Positions 1-4,973 of a stretch of DNA of 8,650 bases are shown in pieces. The stretch is from positions 1 to 8,650 of the forward strand of contig JAHDEF010000069.1 in the NCBI GenBank assembly GCA_020628975.1, written 5' to 3'. The notes under the pieces were generated by a model. The model saw only the letters and a list, made by a program, of their open reading frames with translations, was not told where the DNA came from and made no database searches. Each line of letters opens with the position of its first letter. The first letter of the stretch is position 1. The position numbers were made by a program, and so were the translations under genes. Origin of the DNA: Aquimarina sp. GTDB taxonomy: Bacteria; Bacteroidota; Bacteroidia; Flavobacteriales; Flavobacteriaceae.

Positions 1-1162
1 AAACAGCCTTGTGGTAAGGATACTGAAAAGTCATATCACTATAAGTCTGTAAGGTTTGTTTTACCGCTTTTGTAGAGAATTTTTCCCATAAAGGGTTTCC
101 TTCCTTAGGGTATACAGAAACAGCCATTACGCGTTTTCCTTGCACATCAACAGCCATCATGTCGTAAATGTATTTTCGTGAAGTAGCAAAAGCAAAATCA
201 CGAACATTTTCAGCTTTAAATTTCCACGTTTTAGTAGCTGTTTCTTTAGTTTTTTCATTTGCTATAGCTTCATCTTGTGTCACTATAAATACCTGCTCAG
301 TATAACTTTCTTTAGCTTTTTCAAAGCGTTCTAATTGTGTTTTGGTAAAAACCTCTTTTCTATTTACAAGGGCACCTGTAGCTTCTAAAATATGGTCTTT
401 TGGTGTGGTAATTTCCACCTCGTAATTACCAAAGTTTAACGCAAACTCTCCATCGCCTAAAAATGGTGTATTTTGCCAGCCTTCAACGTCATTGTATACA
501 CACATACGAGGGTAGAACTGTGCGATGATGAATGATTTATTTCCATCCTCAGCAAAGTATTCGTAGCCCGATCTATCATCACCAGGGATATGTTCGTTTA
601 CGTTATACCACCAATCGATATTAAAGCTCATTTTTTTCCCTGCAGCAAGCGGCGCATCTAGGTCAATACGCATCATGGTTTTATTAATGGTGTATTTTAA
701 AGTTTTACCGTTGGTGCTTTCTACTTTTTCAATATTGAATCCTCCATCAAATTTAGGAGCAAGATATTTGCTTACAAATGATGCTGGACGGTAATAAACA
801 CCCATATTATCACCTTCAATAAGTGGAGTGTCTGAATCTTTAGCACGTTTATTTTGGTCTAACTGTAACCAAAGAAATTCTAAATCATCAGGTGAGTTAT
901 TCGTGTAAGTTATGGTTTCGCTACCAGTTAACTTGTCGTTAATTTCATCTAGCTGAACTTTAATTTTATAGTCAGCTTGTTGTTGGTAATATTGGTGACC
1001 AGGGGCTCCAGATGCATTTCGGTATACATTGGGCGTCGAAAATTCTTGGTATAACTGCCTAAATTTATTAGTGTTAATATGTCCTTTATGCGATATGGTG
1101 TCTTGTTGTGCTTTTGCTACTAGCGTAGAAATAAAAAGAAAGGCGAAAAGAATTTTTCTCAT
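1..1162 (-). CDS. M1 family metallopeptidase, N-terminal part (runs off left edge)
   Basis: The first 387 residues of a zinc metallopeptidase of the M1 (aminopeptidase N-like) family are visible; the C-terminal part lies beyond base 1. The protein starts at ATG 1160-1162 with a Sec signal peptide: MRK, a hydrophobic stretch to about residue 15, then a signal peptidase I site at AKA-Q near residues 16-19, so it should be exported to the periplasm or cell surface. The visible part matches the beta-rich N-terminal M1 domain of Bacteroidota members, with motifs such as FLWLQLDQN, DDRSGYEYF, FYPRMCVYNDVEGWQ and FLGDGEFALNFGNYEV. The HExxH...E zinc site that defines the enzyme is outside the window, so activity cannot be judged here. 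It lies 6 bases downstream of the DUF6702 gene on the same strand, which suggests co-transcription. By family it would remove N-terminal residues from peptides during protein or peptide catabolism; the substrate is unknown. Confidence 0.9.
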   Translation of the reverse strand, partial: MRKILFAFLFISTLVAKAQQDTISHKGHINTNKFRQLYQEFSTPNVYRNASGAPGHQYYQQQADYKIKVQLDEINDKLTGSETITYTNNSPDDLEFLWLQLDQNKRAKDSDTPLIEGDNMGVYYRPASFVSKYLAPKFDGGFNIEKVESTNGKTLKYTINKTMMRIDLDAPLAAGKKMSFNIDWWYNVNEHIPGDDRSGYEYFAEDGNKSFIIAQFYPRMCVYNDVEGWQNTPFLGDGEFALNFGNYEVEITTPKDHILEATGALVNRKEVFTKTQLERFEKAKESYTEQVFIVTQDEAIANEKTKETATKTWKFKAENVRDFAFATSRKYIYDMMAVDVQGKRVMAVSVYPKEGNPLWEKFSTKAVKQTLQTYSDMTFQYPYHKAV

Positions 1163-1168
1163 AAATCA

Positions 1169-1684
1169 TTAATGTTTGGTTGTTTTATCGAAGAAAACAA
1201 CAGCTTTGTTTTTAGCGTAGGTTAAATGTACGCTTTTTGTAGTTTTTTCATGCTTTACATGAACAATGTTTATTTGCTCTGAGAAAATATCTTGCAATAC
1301 ATTATTACTAACTTCAATACGTTGGGGATTTTTTTGAATTTTTCCTTCCAAATAGAAGTGTGTTAGGTTTTTTTCTTCCTCTAAACCTAAAAAATTGAGA
1401 GAAATTGGTTTTCGATTAATGCTTAATTTAATTTTAGAGCTTAAGTATGCTTGTAGTTTTTTTGTTTGTTGAGGCGATAATTTATTAAAATCATTAGGGC
1501 TTTCAGAAAAGCGCTCTTCAAATAACTTAAATAAATCGTCACTAAATACTTGCATGTGAATTTTGGCTATTTTTTCTTCAGAATTTAACTCAATCGTACT
1601 GATCGAACTATAGTATTTGTGATCTGTAAAAGAAATACAAATCGAAGTAAAGGCAAGTAAAAGAATAAAATGTATTTTTTTCAA
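1169..1684 (-). CDS. DUF6702 family protein, probable TTG start
   Basis: A 171-residue exported protein of unknown function. It resembles the DUF6702 family of Bacteroidota, small proteins often encoded beside an M1 peptidase; this assignment is from memory of the family pattern (HKYYSSISTIEL, an FSDDLFKLFEERF helix, and a C-terminal KAVVFFDK strand). I chose TTG 1682-1684 as start because it gives MKKIHFILLLAF, a good signal peptide (hydrophobic about residues 4-19). The open frame continues upstream to another TTG at 1714, but those ten residues (PPNTINLDS and neighbours) would bury the signal peptide. There is no ATG until about residue 44 of this version. Cys16 is not in a proper lipobox (Ile precedes it), so a lipoprotein is unlikely. 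The stop is 6 bases before the M1 peptidase start, so the two are probably one operon and may work together at the envelope. Confidence 0.75.
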   Translation of the reverse strand: MKKIHFILLLAFTSICISFTDHKYYSSISTIELNSEEKIAKIHMQVFSDDLFKLFEERFSESPNDFNKLSPQQTKKLQAYLSSKIKLSINRKPISLNFLGLEEEKNLTHFYLEGKIQKNPQRIEVSNNVLQDIFSEQINIVHVKHEKTTKSVHLTYAKNKAVVFFDKTTKH

Positions 1685-1736
1685 TGAATCGAGGTTTATA
1701 GTATTAGGGGGCAATAAATATTGAATAAAGATTTGG

Positions 1737-1744
1737 CGGATATC
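1737..1744. repeat. Left copy of 8-base direct repeat CGGATATC
   Basis: CGGATATC occurs here and again at 3220-3227 in the same orientation; with one mismatch the match extends to 10 of 11 bases towards the left. The two copies lie in the spacers on either side of the AT-rich block holding the unknown 243-residue gene and dinB. It could be a target-site duplication of an old insertion, but an 8-base match between two spacers of this size is fairly likely by chance. Confidence 0.25.
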
Positions 1745-1816
1745 CCAATATGCCCAAAGGACTGAACTTAAAGGTTAAAATCTGTATTTATTTTAGTTAT
1801 CTATTGTATATCGTAT

Positions 1817-2548
1817 TTATTTGCTATGAAATTGTTTTAAATTTTTATAATAAATTTCATTTGAAATGTTTTCTATTTCAGTAGTCCAAATTTTATTAGA
1901 AAAACGCCAATCTTTAGGTGACTCAAAGTTTTCCCAAATTTGTCTAGATTTATTATTTATCGCTTCAATAAAATCTTCAATGTTCAATTTTTTTCCAGCA
2001 ATATCGAGCATTAAATGATAATTGTCTAAATCATTTTTATCTTTTGTGTGGATAGACTTTCCTTTTGGTAAGAAAAAAATAAAGTTGTCTTCGTCAAATG
2101 GAAAACAAAGGTAAACTTCTGCTAAAGCGAAAATACTTCGTGAAATCACAGTGGGTAACTGTTTATCGCTATATCCTTTAGTTGATAAGTATAGTGTATG
2201 TCTTAAAATTCCTGCTAGATTTCTGCATATTGGTGCAAATAGAAATTTTGAAACCTTCTTATTTAAGGCGTTATTTCGAATAAAGCTAATTGCACTGTCA
2301 ATTTCATTCCTTCTCGCTTTAACCATCTTAATTTCATCAAATCTCCAATTGTTCATTAGAGATATAGAATTATCAATTACCAAGAGGTGCTTGTCTCTTT
2401 TTTTAGCGTCAAAATCGATATGCTCTGATATTGAAATAACAGCTTGTCTCCAAAAAGGGATAAGAGTTTCAATCCATTTGATAAGATTATTCCAAACTTC
2501 ATCTGGATTTTGTTTTTCTAATTCGTTTCTTATTTCACTACATTTCAT
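1817..2548 (-). CDS. Hypothetical protein, 243 residues, not recognised
   Basis: An intact open frame from ATG 2546-2548 (MKCSEIRNELEKQ) to TAA 1817-1819. I recognise no family. The sequence is soluble-looking, with no signal peptide and no clear membrane segment, and appears mostly helical, with Trp-rich patches near both ends (VWNNLIKWIETLIPFW around residues 18-33; RQIWENF, DWRFSNKIW around 202-221). The middle (about 100-160) is more hydrophobic, with FAPICRNLAGILRHTLYL and RSIFALAEVYLCFPF. No nucleotide-binding, nuclease or metal-site motif stands out. The start is preceded by an A-rich stretch (ACTAAAAA) and no Shine-Dalgarno sequence, as usual for Bacteroidota. Base composition is strikingly AT-rich, about 25% GC in the stretch I counted, against about 40% in rho. 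It stands 110 bases downstream of dinB on the same strand. That a real protein is made is likely from length and normal codon content; its role is open. Confidence 0.7.
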   Translation of the reverse strand: MKCSEIRNELEKQNPDEVWNNLIKWIETLIPFWRQAVISISEHIDFDAKKRDKHLLVIDNSISLMNNWRFDEIKMVKARRNEIDSAISFIRNNALNKKVSKFLFAPICRNLAGILRHTLYLSTKGYSDKQLPTVISRSIFALAEVYLCFPFDEDNFIFFLPKGKSIHTKDKNDLDNYHLMLDIAGKKLNIEDFIEAINNKSRQIWENFESPKDWRFSNKIWTTEIENISNEIYYKNLKQFHSK

Positions 2549-2566
2549 TTTTTAGTTTTATAATTA

Positions 2567-2574
2567 GCATACCA
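2567..2574. repeat. GCATACCA, outer arm of an inverted repeat with 2637-2644
   Basis: GCATACCA at 2567-2574 is exactly inverted as TGGTATGC at 2637-2644, 62 bases further on. A third GCATAC lies at 2627-2632. The repeats fill the spacer between dinB and the unknown gene, upstream of the latter's start. They could be a protein-binding site, alternative RNA hairpins, or the remains of an element end. Confidence 0.4.
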
Positions 2575-2619
2575 CAAGTTTGTAAATAAAAATTAATCTA
2601 TAGATATAGCATTTACTAG

Positions 2620-2655
2620 TTAGATTGCATACAGCTTGGTATGCTCTAATTTTTT
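2620..2655 (+). terminator. Hairpin plus T-tract between dinB and the hypothetical gene
   Basis: TTAGA + GCATAC (2620-2632, with a 2-base TT bulge) pairs perfectly with GTATGC + TCTAA (2639-2649), giving an 11-bp bulged stem with a six-base loop. On the plus strand it is followed by six T (2650-2655), the layout of an intrinsic terminator. No gene reads in that direction here; both flanking genes are on the minus strand, where the hairpin lies just after the dinB stop but has no T-tract behind it. It may stop antisense transcription, protect the dinB mRNA end, or be a protein site. Confidence 0.35.
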
Positions 2656-2658
2656 ATC

Positions 2659-3153
2659 TCAAATATTTCCTCTTTCTTTTTCTCTAACCCATTCGATATA
2701 ATCGGTTTGAGATATTTTGGTAATTCCTATTTGTCTCATCATAATAACAATTTGTCCTCTGTGAAAACTTCCGTGATTAAAAACGGTTTGAATTATTTCA
2801 CGAGTTGGAATTGAAAATTTTTCACCCTTATGTTCAAATTGAATTTCTTTTTCTAGATCTGCATTTTGTATAAATTTTCTAAAATTTTTAGATGTAATTT
2901 GCCATAATTTGAATAACTCATTATTATTACCAGAAAAGTTTGTCACCGTTTTTGTATCCCACCCTTTACCATTTAATCGAGAAAGCCACCCTGTTTCAGC
3001 AAACCAAATATGAAGTATAGTGTCACGAATTGTAGGAAAGCTTCCAATTAATTCTTTAACTAGCAGCTTTTCATTTAAATTTAATAAATCAATTATTAAC
3101 GTGTCATTAGCCCATATATTATAATTGGCATAGTCTAGATATCTTTGATTCAT
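2659..3153 (-). CDS. DinB family protein (putative metal-dependent, DinB/YfiT-like four-helix bundle)
   Basis: A complete 164-residue protein of the DinB/YfiT-like superfamily, small four-helix bundles that usually bind a divalent metal through three histidines. Those residues are visible: His48 in TIRDTILHIWFAE, and His127 and His131 in FNHGSFHRGQIVIMMRQIG, the signature HxxxHRGQ of the family. The N-terminal YANYNIWANDTLI is also typical. The family includes thiol-dependent S-transferases (mycothiol or bacillithiol type) and many members of unknown role; despite the name, it is unrelated to DNA polymerase IV. No substrate can be given. ATG 3151-3153 gives the normal family N-terminus. The gene is divergent from the methyltransferase (177-base spacer) and followed by the hypothetical gene on the same strand. 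It is AT-rich like that neighbour. Confidence 0.88.
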   Translation of the reverse strand: MNQRYLDYANYNIWANDTLIIDLLNLNEKLLVKELIGSFPTIRDTILHIWFAETGWLSRLNGKGWDTKTVTNFSGNNNELFKLWQITSKNFRKFIQNADLEKEIQFEHKGEKFSIPTREIIQTVFNHGSFHRGQIVIMMRQIGITKISQTDYIEWVREKERGNI

Positions 3154-3219
3154 TTCTAGAATTTATTCAGTTTATGGATTCAGTTTTATTTTTGTTTGTC
3201 CAGTATTTTTTTGCTAGGA

Positions 3220-3227
3220 CGGATATC
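3220..3227. repeat. Right copy of 8-base direct repeat CGGATATC
   Basis: Second copy of the repeat at 1737-1744, in the spacer between dinB and the methyltransferase gene. The distance between copies is about 1.48 kb. Significance is uncertain because short matches arise by chance. Confidence 0.25.
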
Positions 3228-3330
3228 TAAATATAATACATTCAATAAATAAAGGGTTTTAATTGAAGAAAATAACAACGCATTTTAATTCAAAAACCAT
3301 ATTTTTAATTTTTATAATTGCTACAAATTT

Positions 3331-4047
3331 ATGTTCGAAAACTATCCAAAAACTAGAAGTATACTTCCTGAAAACATGCAAGAGATTTATGAAGAACATT
3401 ATAGATCGAATAGAGATGGTGCTACAGCAGCTTCAGGTTTAGCTCAAAAAATGGAACGTTGGCTACATAAAAAAGTAGCTGAAGACGTGCCTTTTCATCA
3501 TAACAAACGCACTTTAGAAATAGGTGCAGGAACGTTAAATCAATTAGCTTACGAAGTACCAGCAGATTTTGATATTATTGAACCTTTCAAAAAATTATAT
3601 GAAAATTCGGATGCGTTAGAGAAAGTGGCATGTATTTACGAGGATATCGATGATATTCCTTTAACAGAAGTCTACGACCGTATTATTTCCGTAGCTACTT
3701 TTGAGCATATAACCGATTTACCAAAAGTAGTAGCTAAATCATGTTTGTTACTACGTGAAAATGGCGTACTGCGAACTAGTATTCCAAACGAAGGTACCCT
3801 TTTGTGGACACTAGGCTGGAAATTTACGACAGGTATAGAGTTTAAAATGAAATATAATATGGACTATAGCACTTTAATGAAACATGAACATGTAAATTCA
3901 GCCAAAGAAATAGGGGAGGTGCTTGATTATTTTTACGGGAAAAATACCTGCAAAACTCTAGGCTTAAGTAAAGGCTTGGCTTTTTACAGATTTTATGAAA
4001 GTAGTCAACCTAATATCGATAGGGCTAAACAATATTTGAACTTGTAG
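3331..4047 (+). CDS. Class I SAM-dependent methyltransferase
   Basis: A 238-residue cytoplasmic protein with a Rossmann-type methyltransferase core. Motif I, the SAM-binding loop, is LEIGAGTLN at residues 62-70. DFDIIEPF (79-86) follows as the second strand, with an acidic residue in the position that usually holds the SAM ribose. YDRIISVATFEHITDLPKVV (115-134) has the motif IV strand and following helix, and LLRENGVLRTSIPNEG (139-155) is the motif VI region. The order resembles the Methyltransf_11/23 group that often methylates small molecules, lipids or sugars, but nothing in the sequence fixes the substrate. The N-terminal 50 residues (ENMQEIYEEHYRSNRDG) are a lead helix outside the core. 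ATG 3331 is taken as start; M16 is a less likely alternative. The gene stands alone on its strand, converging on the tRNA and sharing the hairpin at 4130-4157 as a possible end. Confidence 0.85.
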   Translation: MFENYPKTRSILPENMQEIYEEHYRSNRDGATAASGLAQKMERWLHKKVAEDVPFHHNKRTLEIGAGTLNQLAYEVPADFDIIEPFKKLYENSDALEKVACIYEDIDDIPLTEVYDRIISVATFEHITDLPKVVAKSCLLLRENGVLRTSIPNEGTLLWTLGWKFTTGIEFKMKYNMDYSTLMKHEHVNSAKEIGEVLDYFYGKNTCKTLGLSKGLAFYRFYESSQPNIDRAKQYLNL

Positions 4048-4129
4048 ATATAAATTTTTCAGGTATGTTTAATACTGAACTGATATAATTTCTCAAAATA
4101 TTGTTAGATATTACAAGCTTTTAAAATAA

Positions 4130-4157
4130 AAAATCCTTACCGTTTGGTAAGGATTTT
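4130..4157 (-). terminator. Intrinsic terminator of the tRNA-Arg gene (possibly bidirectional)
   Basis: AAAATCCTTACC (4130-4141) and GGTAAGGATTTT (4146-4157) form a perfect 12-bp stem with a four-base loop. On the minus strand it begins one base after the tRNA discriminator and is followed by a T-rich tract (TTTATTTT). It also lies 82 bases after the convergent methyltransferase stop, so it may end both transcripts. Confidence 0.85.
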
Positions 4158-4158
4158 G

Positions 4159-4232
4159 TGACCTCGGCAGGATTCAAACCTGCAACCTCTTGAGCCGTAA
4201 TCAAGTGCACTATTCAGTTATGCTACGAGGCC
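4159..4232 (-). tRNA. tRNA-Arg (anticodon ACG), unusual elbow
   Basis: A 74-base cloverleaf on the minus strand. The acceptor stem GGCCTCG/CGAGGTC has seven pairs (one G-U) and the discriminator is A73; CCA is not encoded. The anticodon stem CTTGA/TCAAG is perfect, with loop TTACGGC, so bases 34-36 (plus-strand 4196-4198) read ACG: arginine, decoding CGN codons once A34 is deaminated by TadA. T stem GCAGG/CCTGC is perfect and the variable loop has five bases. T8, A14, A21, G18, T54, T55 and A58 are as expected, and A15-T48 makes the Levitt pair. The oddity is in the elbow: position 19 is A instead of G, and position 56 is T instead of C, so the usual G19-C56 pair becomes A19-U56. The D stem also shows A12-T23 with a T13-G22 wobble. 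It has its own promoter upstream and a terminator downstream. Confidence 0.9.
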
Positions 4233-4274
4233 GTTTTAACTATTACTGCAACATCTTTATCGCTATTGCGGGTG

Positions 4275-4305
4275 CAAATATACTACCTTTTTTTAGTTCG
4301 CCAAA
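4275..4305 (-). promoter_or_regulatory. Bacteroidota-type promoter of the tRNA-Arg gene
   Basis: On the minus strand TTTG (plus 4302-4305) is followed after exactly 19 bases by TATATTTG (plus 4275-4282). This is a full match to the -33 TTTG / -7 TAnnTTTG consensus of Bacteroidota primary sigma factor promoters. Transcription would begin a few bases later, leaving about 35 bases of leader before the tRNA at 4232. Confidence 0.85.
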
Positions 4306-4343
4306 AACAAAAAGCATATTTTTACAAGAAAGATTTTTTCAAC

Positions 4344-4850
4344 ATGAATTTAGAAACATTCATTAGAGATATTCCTAACTTTCCAAAACCTGGGATACTT
4401 TTTAAAGATATTACTCCCTTGCTAAATAGTCCCGAAGCTTTTGCGCATTGCCTTGAAGAATTAGTGTCAAAAACACCTGATACCATCGATAAAGTTATAG
4501 GTATAGAAGCAAGAGGCTTTTTCTTCGGAACAGCGATAGCCCAAAAGCTTAGTGCAGGTTTTATTCCTGTTAGAAAAAAAGGAAAGTTGCCTTACACTAC
4601 TATTTCGGAAAATTATAGTTTGGAATATGGTGATGATGCTCTAGAAATTCATGAAGATGCTGTCCGAAAAGGAGATCGTGTATTAATTCATGATGACGTA
4701 CTTGCTACAGGCGGTACAGCAAAAGCAGTAGTAAACTTAGTCGAGCGATTAGGAGGTACGGTAGTACAATGTAATTTTTTAATCGAACTTGAATTTCTTA
4801 ATGGAAGAAAGCAATTAAATAGCCCTATACTTAGTGTGCTTAAATATTAA
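4344..4850 (+). CDS. apt: Adenine phosphoribosyltransferase
   Basis: Apt converts adenine and PRPP to AMP and pyrophosphate in the cytoplasm, the main salvage route for free adenine. The protein has 168 residues, slightly short of the E. coli enzyme. Diagnostic motifs are all present: FPKPGILFKDITPLL (13-27), GIEARGFFFG (53-62), the flexible-loop region PVRKKGKLPY (75-84), and the PRPP-binding VLIHDDVLATGGTA (113-126) with the two acidic residues and TGGT loop. I chose ATG 4344-4346, giving MNLETFIRDIPNFP, the normal family N-terminus. The frame stays open back to a TTG at 4266, but that extension would cover the tRNA promoter on the other strand and adds 26 residues without family match. An A-rich AAGAAAGA precedes the start. 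It is followed by rho after 123 bases; no clear terminator separates them, so some read-through is possible. Confidence 0.95.
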   Translation: MNLETFIRDIPNFPKPGILFKDITPLLNSPEAFAHCLEELVSKTPDTIDKVIGIEARGFFFGTAIAQKLSAGFIPVRKKGKLPYTTISENYSLEYGDDALEIHEDAVRKGDRVLIHDDVLATGGTAKAVVNLVERLGGTVVQCNFLIELEFLNGRKQLNSPILSVLKY

Positions 4851-4857
4851 ATATTTA

Positions 4858-4888
4858 TTTCACCTTTAAAAAGTTTATTGTATACTTG
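4858..4888 (+). promoter_or_regulatory. Possible rho promoter
   Basis: TATACTTG (4881-4888) differs in one base from the Bacteroidota -7 box TAnnTTTG. TTTC at 4858-4861, exactly 19 bases upstream, is one base from the TTTG -33 box. A start near 4895 would give rho a leader of about 80 bases. The match is imperfect in both boxes. Confidence 0.4.
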
Positions 4889-4912
4889 CAATAGTTAACT
4901 TCACGTTACTAC

Positions 4913-4941
4913 ACAAAAGCTTTATACTTTCATGCTTTTGT
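4913..4941 (+). other. Inverted repeat in the rho leader
   Basis: ACAAAAGC (4913-4920) and GCTTTTGT (4934-4941) form a perfect 8-bp stem with a 13-base loop, between the putative rho promoter and the rho start at 4974. A T-rich but broken tract follows, so it is a poor intrinsic terminator. It could take part in control of rho expression, known to be self-regulated in other bacteria, or mark the end of apt mRNA. Confidence 0.4.
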
Positions 4942-4973
4942 TCTATAATATTCATTGAATTCTCATATCACAC

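Noticed and set aside
1637..1639. Lipoprotein cysteine in the DUF6702 protein (Cys16)
   Set aside because: The residue before it is Ile, not Gly, Ala or Ser, so it is not a valid lipobox.
2151..2555. Plus-strand 134-codon frame opposite the unknown gene
   Set aside because: It mirrors the minus-strand 243-residue gene, which has a better start and protein-like composition; this frame looks like a shadow.
3204..3213. Promoter for the methyltransferase in the spacer after dinB (TTTG followed by TA and TTTG)
   Set aside because: The TA and TTTG are four bases apart instead of two, so it does not match the Bacteroidota -7 box.
4266..4343. N-terminal extension of apt from the TTG at 4266
   Set aside because: It covers the tRNA promoter on the other strand, lacks family similarity, and ATG 4344 gives the normal Apt N-terminus.
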